Assembly (NCBI GenBank): GCA_007129135.1
Contig: SKWB01000392.1
Coordinates: 1-5,994 of the forward strand
Direction of reading: 5' to 3'
Length of the DNA: 5,994 nt
From: Halococcaceae archaeon
GTDB lineage: Archaea; Halobacteriota; Halobacteria; Halobacteriales; Halalkalicoccaceae
Shown here: positions 1 through 5,357 of the stretch, one piece after another
Layout: the number at the start of each line of letters is the position of its first letter
How positions within the stretch are numbered: position 1 is the first letter of the stretch
Notes under the pieces: generated by a model
The model's database searches: none
What the model was told of the DNA's origin: nothing
What the model saw: the letters and a program-made list of their open reading frames with translations, nothing else
Program-made: the position numbers and the translations under genes

Positions 1-162
1 GCGAGCTACCTCGCGACCGTCTGCCCCACGGGCATGGTCTTCGTCCCGAGCGTCGGCGGGGTGAGCCACACCGAGTCCGAGTTCACCGAGTGGGACGACG
101 TCGTATCCGGGGTGGACGTGCTGTGTCACGCGACCCGTGAGCTGGCCGGCGCCGAACTTTAA
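1..162 (+). CDS. M20-family Zn-dependent amidohydrolase, C-terminal fragment (N-carbamoyl-L-amino-acid hydrolase / allantoate amidohydrolase type)
   Basis: An open frame enters from the left edge in frame 1 and ends at TAA 160-162, giving the last 53 residues. The stretch TGMVFVPSVGGVSHTESEFT matches the C-terminal signature of the M20C hydrolases (HyuC, AmaB, AllC: PxGMIFVPSxxGxSHxPxE). Its conserved His (residue 23 of the fragment) is, in that family, an active-site or metal-binding residue. The tail WDDVVSGVDVLCHATRELA fits the family's closing helix. These enzymes hydrolyse N-carbamoyl amino acids or ureido compounds in the cytoplasm, in purine, pyrimidine or hydantoin breakdown. The fragment cannot tell which substrate is used. 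The stop codon overlaps the TATA box of the next gene, so that gene probably has its own promoter. Family placement is fairly secure; the exact product is not. Confidence 0.8.
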   Translation, partial: ASYLATVCPTGMVFVPSVGGVSHTESEFTEWDDVVSGVDVLCHATRELAGAEL

Positions 163-166
163 ATAC
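151..166 (+). promoter_or_regulatory. TATA box and BRE for the zinc-ribbon gene; predicted leaderless transcript
   Basis: TTTAAATA lies at 158-165, directly preceded by GCCGAAC, which resembles the purine-rich haloarchaeal BRE. The centre of the box is about 26 bp upstream of the ATG at 187. That is the usual TATA-to-start distance in archaea, so transcription would begin at or next to the A of the start codon. The box overlaps the TAA stop of the upstream hydrolase. No Shine-Dalgarno sequence is present, as expected for a leaderless mRNA. Confidence 0.65.
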
Positions 167-186
167 GGAACCGACCCAGCGGGCCC

Positions 187-933
187 ATGGCGAGCGCGAC
201 GCGGGAGAGAGAGGAGACGACGACGCTGTCCGTACTCGCGGGCGAGTGTCTCGTCCACGCGGAGGGCGAGACCCACCGGGGGGACGTCGTCGTCCTCCTG
301 AAACCCGACAACACCGTACTGGTCCACGACGCCGACGGCTACCGACCGGTCGCCTGGCTCACCCGGGCCGATTCGGTCTCGACGCGCCGAAACGACGGGT
401 TCTCGATCACGGCGATCGCCGGCGACCGCTCCCTACACGTCGAGTCACAGGCCGAGTACGGCTTCGGGGAGTTCCCAGCCTCGCACGCGGGCATCCCGGT
501 CGGTGACTGTCCGGAATGTGATCGCGTGCTGGTTCGATCCGGGGGGCTGATCGGCTGTCTCGGCTGCTCGAACAGGTACGGCCTGCCGGACGGCGCACGA
601 CTGCTCGACGAGGGCTGTGACTGTGGTCTCCCCCGGATGGCGGTCGATCGCGGGGAGACGTTCGAGCTCTGTATCGACCGGGGCTGTGAGTCGCTCGACG
701 AGGCGGTGACCGAGCGCTTCGACCGGGAGTGGTCGTGTCCGGCCTGCGGGGACGACCTCCGCGTCCTCCGCAGGGGTGGACTGCTCGCCGGCTGTGACGC
801 CTATCCAGATTGCGAGACGGCCTACGTGATCCCGACCGGCACCGTCTCGGGGACCTGCGACTGTGGCCTCCCCCGGTTCGAGACGCGCTCGGGCGGGCGC
901 TGTCTCGACGCGACCTGCGAGGAGAGCGTCTGA
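187..933 (+). CDS. NucS N-terminal-like domain protein with four zinc ribbons (topoisomerase C4-type), no nuclease domain
   Basis: A 248-residue protein. Residues 18-62 (AGECLVHAEG ... VVLLKPDNTVLVHDADGYRPVAWL) resemble the N-terminal DNA-binding half of archaeal NucS/DUF91 endonucleases, where a 'KPDGSVLIH...PVNW' segment is typical. I see no RecB-like catalytic domain (no GxxD...ExK series). Instead four Cys4 sites follow: C108/C111/C124/C127, C144/C146/C162/C167, C184/C187/C203/C209 and C224/C226/C239/C244. The first and third are CPxC ribbons followed by GGL..GC, like the C4 zinc fingers at the C-terminus of type IA topoisomerases. The second and fourth both open with CDCGLPR. The likely role is binding DNA or RNA; the pathway is unknown. 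The start is set by the TATA box 26 bp upstream. endA begins 40 bp downstream on the same strand, and co-transcription is possible. Confidence 0.75.
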   Translation: MASATREREETTTLSVLAGECLVHAEGETHRGDVVVLLKPDNTVLVHDADGYRPVAWLTRADSVSTRRNDGFSITAIAGDRSLHVESQAEYGFGEFPASHAGIPVGDCPECDRVLVRSGGLIGCLGCSNRYGLPDGARLLDEGCDCGLPRMAVDRGETFELCIDRGCESLDEAVTERFDREWSCPACGDDLRVLRRGGLLAGCDAYPDCETAYVIPTGTVSGTCDCGLPRFETRSGGRCLDATCEESV

Positions 934-936
934 GAA

Positions 937-973
937 CCGTTTCGGCTTTCACCCCGGACCGACTCCCCTCGCC
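937..973 (+). promoter_or_regulatory. Possible weak promoter of endA-trpS
   Basis: The 40-bp gap before endA contains the T-rich stretch CCGTTTCGGCTTTCACC (938-954). CTTTCA is centred about 26 bp before the ATG at 974, the spacing of a leaderless start, but it departs strongly from the TTTATA-type boxes elsewhere in this window. There is no Shine-Dalgarno sequence. Read-through from the zinc-ribbon gene is an equally good explanation for how endA is transcribed. Confidence 0.25.
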
Positions 974-1999
974 ATGAGCAAGCCTGTGGGGACTATCGAG
1001 GGTGACGAGGTACGCGTCGGTGGGGATGCCCGTCAACGGTTTTTCGATTCGCGGGGGTACGGAGAACCCCGAGGGGGTAACGAAGTCGCACTCGCACCCG
1101 TCGAGGCGGCCCACCTGCTCTCGCGGGGCGACCTCGCCTCGGTCGAGGGGATGGGTTTCCGCGAGTTCCTCGGCCGCGACGAGGGCCTCGTCGTCCGGTT
1201 CCGCGTCTACGCGGACCTCCGGTCCCGGGGCTTTTACCTCTCGCCTACCCGGTGGACCGGCGCTCCCTCGAACGCCGACTTCGTCGTCTACGAACGGGGA
1301 GAGAGGCCGTTCGACGGCGACCGGCGATACGCCGTTCGGGCGATCGGTGAACGGGCACCGCTTCCGATCTCGGACCTCGACGATGGCGTGCTCGCGGTGG
1401 TCGACGAGGAGAGCGAGGTGACCTACTTCGAGATCGGGTCTCCGGAGTTCGAGGACTCGGGCACGCCGGAACCGACACCGAGTTCGGTCGCGGGAGAGCT
1501 ACTTTCCGACCGGGTGGTGCTCTGGGACGCCCCGGCCTCGCTCTACGAGCGTTCGTTCTACGGCCAGCCGATCGGTGGTCGCGATGCGGATCCCTCCGAA
1601 CTCGCCCTGTCGCTGGTCGAGGGCGCCTACCTCGCAGAGCGCGGTGTACTCGAACTCGAGGCCGAGGACATCGAGGGACGGGGTCGGGAGTCCGAGGGCG
1701 AGCGGTTCGACCGGCGTCTCGCGGTCTACACCACGCTCAGAGAGCGCGGGTTCGTCCCGAAGACGGGCTTCAAGTTCGGTGCCGACTTCCGCGTCTACGG
1801 CGGCGTCGAGAGCGTCGACGAGCTGGGCCACTCCGAGCACCTCGTCCGGGTCCTCCCGTCGGAGTACGTCCTCTCGCCGCGCGAACTCTCGCTCGACGTC
1901 AGGCTCGCGGGCGGGGTCAGAAAACGAATGGTTTTTGCGACATACGGCGCCAGTTCCGACACGAGCGAGTGGCGTGCGGTGCGCCGACTCACGCCGTGA
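974..1999 (+). CDS. endA: tRNA-splicing endonuclease EndA
   Basis: A 341-residue protein that cuts introns from pre-tRNA (and bulge-helix-bulge motifs in pre-rRNA), leaving 2',3'-cyclic phosphate and 5'-OH ends for the ligase RtcB. It has two similar halves, as in the dimeric two-repeat euryarchaeal enzymes. The N-terminal repeat contains FRVYADLRSRGFYL...ADFVVY (about 76-106). The catalytic repeat contains YTTLRERGFVPKTGFKFGAD and FRVY (about 252-275). By comparison with Archaeoglobus EndA the catalytic triad is Y275, H286 (in GHSEHLV) and K317 (in VRKRMVFAT). The N-terminal repeat keeps a tyrosine near 106 but has no matching His or Lys, so it is structural. The frame is open upstream to an ATG at 863, but the residues before 974 are Arg-rich and overlap the preceding gene; MSKPVGTIEGDEVRVGG is a natural start. 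The stop is 2 bp before trpS, implying an operon. Confidence 0.93.
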   Translation: MSKPVGTIEGDEVRVGGDARQRFFDSRGYGEPRGGNEVALAPVEAAHLLSRGDLASVEGMGFREFLGRDEGLVVRFRVYADLRSRGFYLSPTRWTGAPSNADFVVYERGERPFDGDRRYAVRAIGERAPLPISDLDDGVLAVVDEESEVTYFEIGSPEFEDSGTPEPTPSSVAGELLSDRVVLWDAPASLYERSFYGQPIGGRDADPSELALSLVEGAYLAERGVLELEAEDIEGRGRESEGERFDRRLAVYTTLRERGFVPKTGFKFGADFRVYGGVESVDELGHSEHLVRVLPSEYVLSPRELSLDVRLAGGVRKRMVFATYGASSDTSEWRAVRRLTP

Positions 2000-2001
2000 C
2001 C

Positions 2002-3558
2002 ATGACCGACGACCACGAGACACCGACGGACGCGGACGAGCGAGCGGCGAGCGACGGCGGAGACGCCGACGAGCTGGTCCTCGACCCGTGGGGATCGGCG
2101 TCGGTCTCCGACTACAGGAAGCTGTTCGAAGAGTTCGGTATCGAGCCGTTCGAGGCGATCCTGCCTGACGTGCCCGACCCGCACTACCTGATGCGCCGGG
2201 GTGCGATCTTCGGCCACCGGGAGTACGACCGCGTCGCGGATGCGATGGCCGACGGCGAGGAGGTCGCGGCGCTCTCGGGGTTCATGCCGACCGGCGACCC
2301 CCACATCGGCCACAAGATGGTCTTCGACGAGCTGATCTGGCACCAGGAGCGCGGCACGGACACCTACGGGCTGATCGCCGACCTGGAGGCCCACAGCGCG
2401 AGGGGCCTGTCGTGGGAGGAGATCGACGAACACGCCCGGAACTACCTGCTCTCGCTGCTCGCGCTCGGTTACGACCCCGAGGAGGGTACCCTCTACCGGC
2501 AGTCGACGAACCGCGAGGTGCAGGACCTCGCGTTCGAACTCGGGATCGAGGTGAACCTCTCCGAGATGCGTTCGATCTACGGCTTCGAGGGCGAGACCGA
2601 TATCTCGCACCTCCAGAGCGTCGTCACCCAGATGGCGGACATCCTCTATCCACAACTGGACGGCCCGAAACCGACGGTGATCCCCGTCGGCCCGGACCAG
2701 GACCCACACGTCAGGCTCGCGCGCGACCTCGCCGCCCGAACCCGGTACTTCGGGGTCACGGAGGCGTTCGCGAGCTTCGAGTCCGAGGAGGACGAACGCG
2801 CAGTTCTCGCTGCGGTCTACGACCACCGCGAGGCGTTCGCGGAGGAGTCCGACCGGCCGCGGTGTGTCGAGGCGGCCGACTGGATCGAGGGCCACGATAC
2901 GCTCTCGGACGTCCACGACCCCACGGTCGTCGGGTCGACCGTGGAGAAGCTCCGCGCGGCGGGGAAGGAGCCGCTCCGTCCGCGAGTCCGGATCCTCGAT
3001 CGGAACGCAACCGAGGAGGCGTTCGAGGCGCTCATCGAGGCGATAGCGGGCGAGAAACGCGTCTACGACGAGCACGTCGACACGTTCGACCTCTCGGCGT
3101 CCGAGGCCGAGGCGCTCGCTCGAGAGGTCGAGATCGAATCCGGCGGCTACGGCTTCCTCCCGCCGTCGTCGATCTACCACCGGTTCATGACCGGGCTCAC
3201 GGGCGGGAAGATGTCCTCGTCGATCCCCGCGAGCCACATCAGCCTGCTCGACGACCCGGAGGAGGGATACGCGAAGGTGAAGGCGGCGACGACCGGTGGC
3301 CGGGAGACGGCCGAACTCCAGCGCGAACTCGGCGGGAAGGCCGACGAGTGTCCCGTCTACGAGCTCTACGCCTACCTGCTCTGTGGTGACGACGACGAGT
3401 TCGCCACCCTGGTCTACGACGAGTGCGTCGGCGGCGAACGTCTCTGTGGCGACTGCAAGGAGCAGGCGGCGACGCTGATGCGCGAGTTCCTCGCCGAGCA
3501 CCAGGAGAGACGCGAGGAGTGTGAGGAACTCCTCGAGGGGCTCGATATCGACGTCTGA
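2002..3558 (+). CDS. trpS: Tryptophan--tRNA ligase (TrpRS)
   Basis: A 518-residue class Ic synthetase that activates Trp with ATP and charges tRNA-Trp in the cytoplasm. The HIGH motif is in PTGDPHIGHKM (H101-H104), and the KMSKS equivalent is KMSSS (403-407) inside FMTGLTGGKMSSSIP, typical of archaeal and eukaryotic TrpRS. VGPDQDPHVRLARD (229-242) belongs to the tryptophan-site region. A mostly acidic segment of roughly 130 residues (about 258-385) separates this from PPSSIYHRFMTG and explains why the protein is far longer than the ~385-residue Pyrococcus enzyme. The Cys-rich C-terminal CVGGERLCGDC (475-485) is common in archaeal homologues. The first ~30 residues are an acidic, probably disordered tail. 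The start at 2002 lies 2 bp after the endA stop; an in-frame ATG at 1969 would overlap endA and is less likely. There is no separate promoter, so translation is probably coupled to endA. Haloarchaea can carry a second trpS, so the paralogue number is left open. Confidence 0.95.
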   Translation: MTDDHETPTDADERAASDGGDADELVLDPWGSASVSDYRKLFEEFGIEPFEAILPDVPDPHYLMRRGAIFGHREYDRVADAMADGEEVAALSGFMPTGDPHIGHKMVFDELIWHQERGTDTYGLIADLEAHSARGLSWEEIDEHARNYLLSLLALGYDPEEGTLYRQSTNREVQDLAFELGIEVNLSEMRSIYGFEGETDISHLQSVVTQMADILYPQLDGPKPTVIPVGPDQDPHVRLARDLAARTRYFGVTEAFASFESEEDERAVLAAVYDHREAFAEESDRPRCVEAADWIEGHDTLSDVHDPTVVGSTVEKLRAAGKEPLRPRVRILDRNATEEAFEALIEAIAGEKRVYDEHVDTFDLSASEAEALAREVEIESGGYGFLPPSSIYHRFMTGLTGGKMSSSIPASHISLLDDPEEGYAKVKAATTGGRETAELQRELGGKADECPVYELYAYLLCGDDDEFATLVYDECVGGERLCGDCKEQAATLMREFLAEHQERREECEELLEGLDIDV

Positions 3559-3562
3559 AACG

Positions 3563-3577
3563 GCTCTCTTTATTTCG
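3563..3577 (+). terminator. Possible T-rich terminator in the 11-bp convergent gap
   Basis: CTCTCTTTATTTCG follows the trpS stop by a few bases and overlaps the 3' end of the convergent pyrD. Archaeal termination often occurs at such T-rich runs without a hairpin. The run is interrupted, no comparable tract serves pyrD on the other strand, and transcripts of the two genes may overlap at their ends. Confidence 0.35.
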
Positions 3578-4631
3578 TTAGGTCGGCGCCGACGGCCTCC
3601 TCCACCGAGTCGAAGCCGTCGCGATCGAGTAGCCCGAGTAGCCCCCCGTTGATCTCGCGGGCGATCGATGGCCCGCGGTACACGAGGCCGGTGTAGGTCT
3701 GGACGAGGCTCGCGCCCGCGCGGATCTTCCGGTAGGCGTCCTCGGCGGTGAACACCCCACCGACGCCGATCACCGGGACGTCCGTTCGTTCGGCGACGAA
3801 CCTGACACACTCGGTCGCCCTCGTTTCGAGCGGTCTGCCCGAGAGTCCCCCGTCCTCGACGCGGTTTACGTTCTGCAGGCTCTCTGGCCGTTCGGTCGTC
3901 GTGTTCGTCGCGATCACCCCGTCGAGATCGAGGTCCGAGACGACCGAGAGCGCGGTCTCGATCGCTTTCGCTCGGAGGTCGGGTGAGAGTTTGAGCAGCA
4001 GGGGCGATGCTCCCGCGTCCGAGAGCGCGCCGAGGATCCGTTCGAGTCCCTCCCGGTTTTGGAGCGTTCGGAGGCCGGGCGTGTTCGGGCTCGAGACGTT
4101 CACGACGACGAAGTCGGCGTGCTCGCCCACACGGTCGTAGGTGTAGCGGTAGTCCTCCTCGGCACGTTCGAGCGGCGTCGACTTCGACTTTCCGACGTTG
4201 ATCCCGAGCGGGACCTCGGGGAGGTCGGTCCGGTCGAGACGTGCGCCGATCCGGTCGGCCCCGTCGTTGTTGAAGCCCATCCGGTTGATTATCGCTTCGT
4301 CCTCGCGGAGGCGGAACATCCGCGGGCGGGGGTTCCCTTCCTGGGCCTCCGCGGTGACCCCGCCGACCTCGACGTGGCCGAACCCGAGGCTCGAAAGCGC
4401 CGTGACGACCTCCGCGTTCTTGTCGAAACCGGCGGCGACGCCCAGTGGGTTCGGAAAGCGCTCGCCGAGGCAGGTGACGGCGAGGCGTGGGTCCCGGACG
4501 GTGTAGCGCTCCGCGAGCAGATCGGTCGCTCGCGTCCGTTGTGCGAGGCGGAGGCCACGGTAGGCGAGCGTGTGGGCGGTTTCGGGGGGGAGTGAGAACA
4601 GAAACGGTCTGGCTGCTGTGTACGGTGTCAT
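3570..4631 (-). CDS. pyrD: Dihydroorotate dehydrogenase (quinone), class 2
   Basis: A 353-residue FMN enzyme that oxidises dihydroorotate to orotate in de novo UMP synthesis and passes electrons to membrane quinone. The N-terminal PFLFSLPPETAHTLAYRGLR (9-28) is the amphipathic helix pair that defines class 2 and docks it on the membrane; class 1 enzymes lack it. FMN and substrate motifs in order: AAGFDKNAE (66-74), INRMGFNNDGAD (115-126), NVSSPNTPGLRTLQ (178-191, S181 matching the catalytic Ser of E. coli PyrD), LLLKLSPDL (211-219), ATNTT (241-245), GLSGRPL (262-268), GVGGVFTAEDA (289-299) and phosphate-binding GASLVQTYTGLVYRGP (306-321). Length is normal and no key residue is missing. Only 36 bp separate its ATG from the stop of the AbrB-like gene upstream on the same strand, with no TATA box or Shine-Dalgarno in between, so co-transcription is likely. 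Confidence 0.95.
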   Translation of the reverse strand: MTPYTAARPFLFSLPPETAHTLAYRGLRLAQRTRATDLLAERYTVRDPRLAVTCLGERFPNPLGVAAGFDKNAEVVTALSSLGFGHVEVGGVTAEAQEGNPRPRMFRLREDEAIINRMGFNNDGADRIGARLDRTDLPEVPLGINVGKSKSTPLERAEEDYRYTYDRVGEHADFVVVNVSSPNTPGLRTLQNREGLERILGALSDAGASPLLLKLSPDLRAKAIETALSVVSDLDLDGVIATNTTTERPESLQNVNRVEDGGLSGRPLETRATECVRFVAERTDVPVIGVGGVFTAEDAYRKIRAGASLVQTYTGLVYRGPSIAREINGGLLGLLDRDGFDSVEEAVGADLTK

Positions 4632-4667
4632 ACGGAGAGAGAACCAATCGGAGCGTCTCGCGTGGTC

Positions 4668-4865
4668 TCAGAAGTCGTGTTCGACGTTCTCCTGGTCGGC
4701 CTTCTGGATGATGATCTTGTCCTCCCGCACGCGCACGAACACCTCGTCGCCGATCTCCATACCGGCGACGGCGAGCTCGTCCTCGTGTAGGTTGACGTGA
4801 ACGTTGTGGTACTCGCCGTTCTCGTCTTTCGCGCCACTGGGGCTCAGTTTCTTTTTGCGGACCAT
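4668..4865 (-). CDS. Small AbrB/MazE/SpoVT-type (swapped-hairpin) protein
   Basis: A 65-residue protein with a basic start (MVRKKKLSPSGAKDENG) followed by NVHVNLHEDELAVAGMEIGD and EVFVRVREDKIIIQKA. This matches the AbrB/SpoVT pattern of a short strand, a helix ending in 'GxxxGDEV', and two strands ending in 'DKIIIQ'. Such domains dimerise into a swapped beta-barrel that binds DNA, as transition-state regulators or as antitoxins. No toxin gene (PIN, MazF or similar) lies next to it; its downstream neighbour is pyrD. A free-standing regulator, or an AbrB-fold protein with another role, is therefore more likely than a toxin-antitoxin pair. The ATG at 4865 is chosen because the family-like sequence begins there and a TATA box sits at the right distance. 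The frame stays open upstream across the MC1 gene, but that sequence is only its antisense. Confidence 0.85.
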   Translation of the reverse strand: MVRKKKLSPSGAKDENGEYHNVHVNLHEDELAVAGMEIGDEVFVRVREDKIIIQKADQENVEHDF

Positions 4866-4879
4866 CTGCGCTCTCTTGT

Positions 4880-4917
4880 CACCTGATTCACCCCACGGCG
4901 TACATAAGCCTTTTCTC
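4880..4917 (-). promoter_or_regulatory. Promoter of the AbrB-like gene (probably also pyrD)
   Basis: Read on the minus strand, GAGAAAAGGC (BRE-like, 4908-4917) is followed by TTATGTA (4901-4907). The expected start site about 27 bp on is near 4879-4881, leaving a 5' untranslated region of roughly 14 nt. The core TTATGTA is the same heptamer as in the rRNA promoter P3 of this window. Confidence 0.65.
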
Positions 4918-4927
4918 ACGGTGTGCA

Positions 4928-4946
4928 GGCGTCCCCACGTGACGCC
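4928..4946. repeat. 6-bp inverted repeat in the divergent AbrB/MC1 promoter region
   Basis: GGCGTC (4928-4933) and GACGCC (4941-4946) are perfect inverted arms separated by 7 bp. It lies between the two divergent TATA boxes, about 20 bp upstream of the AbrB-like TATA element and about 60 bp upstream of the MC1 one. It could be an operator for a dimeric regulator. Arms this short in GC-rich DNA may also arise by chance. Confidence 0.35.
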
Positions 4947-5004
4947 TCGTCGAGAGGGCGACGGCCGATGCCGGCCAAACCGGACGACCGCAGGCCGATA
5001 GGGG

Positions 5005-5043
5005 ATATATTTATAATGAGGGGTGTGCTGAGTTGACACGGAG
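5005..5043 (+). promoter_or_regulatory. Promoter and ribosome binding site of the MC1 gene
   Basis: A strong AT island, ATATATTTATAA (5005-5016), stands out in otherwise GC-rich DNA. The TTTATAA core places transcription start near 5038, leaving about 11 nt of leader. GGAG (5040-5043) lies 5 nt before the ATG at 5049 and could act as a Shine-Dalgarno sequence despite being at the very 5' end of the message. It is the clearest protein-gene promoter in the window and suggests high expression, as expected for a chromosomal protein. Confidence 0.8.
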
Positions 5044-5048
5044 AAACC

Positions 5049-5357
5049 ATGGTACGTGAAGACGGTAAGCGAAATTTCGCGCTCAGAGAGACGAACGGGG
5101 ACGAATCGAGCGTCTTCTCGGGGAACACCCCGAGGCAAGCGGCGCTCAAAGCCGCGCGACGGCTCGAACCCGCACCGAGCGAGGGGGACGCGGATCCGAC
5201 CGAGCTCCGCCTCCGTGAGAAGGGAACCGACAAGGTCCACATCTACGAGGGGTGGGCCTGGCGCGAGACCTCCCCGGACGACAGTCCCGACTGGATGCCC
5301 TCGGAGATAACCGAGGCGAACGTCTCGAAACAGGGGATCGAACACATCGAGGAGTGA
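5049..5357 (+). CDS. Non-histone chromosomal protein MC1
   Basis: A 102-residue architectural DNA-binding protein that bends and compacts DNA as a monomer. The match to the methanogen MC1 pattern runs the full length: KRNFALRE (7-14), VFSGNTPRQAALKAARRLE (22-40), RLREKGTDKVHIYEGWAW (54-71), DWMPSEI (81-87) and a closing IEHIE. W82-M83-P84 correspond to the Trp-Met-Pro of the DNA-contacting arm known from Methanosarcina MC1. Methanogen MC1 (about 93 residues) is lysine-rich, but this one has 22 Asp/Glu against 14 Lys/Arg, a net charge near -8, with basic residues concentrated in the first two thirds. That is the usual haloarchaeal acidic adaptation. It is transcribed away from the AbrB-like gene and towards the rRNA promoter region, from a strong promoter with its own GGAG site. 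Confidence 0.93.
   Translation: MVREDGKRNFALRETNGDESSVFSGNTPRQAALKAARRLEPAPSEGDADPTELRLREKGTDKVHIYEGWAWRETSPDDSPDWMPSEITEANVSKQGIEHIEE

Noticed and set aside
863..973. N-terminal extension of EndA from an ATG at 863
   Set aside because: It overlaps the zinc-ribbon gene in another frame, is Arg/Ala/Pro-rich, and precedes the conserved EndA start at 974.
407..1114. Minus-strand frame of 235 codons opposite the zinc-ribbon gene and endA
   Set aside because: Highly Arg/Ser/Pro-rich shadow with no family features.
4059..4595. Plus-strand open frame of 178 codons inside pyrD
   Set aside because: Antisense to pyrD, no recognised motif and no promoter; explained by codon bias.
1795..4647. Very long minus-strand open frame (950 codons)
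   Set aside because: It is antisense to trpS and runs through pyrD in the wrong frame. Its Arg/Pro/Gly-rich and repetitive DV/EV composition is what high-GC3 coding DNA gives in a shadow frame; trpS and pyrD both carry complete family motifs.
4668..4865. AbrB-like protein as the antitoxin of a toxin-antitoxin pair
   Set aside because: The flanking genes are pyrD and MC1; no toxin-like frame is adjacent on either side.
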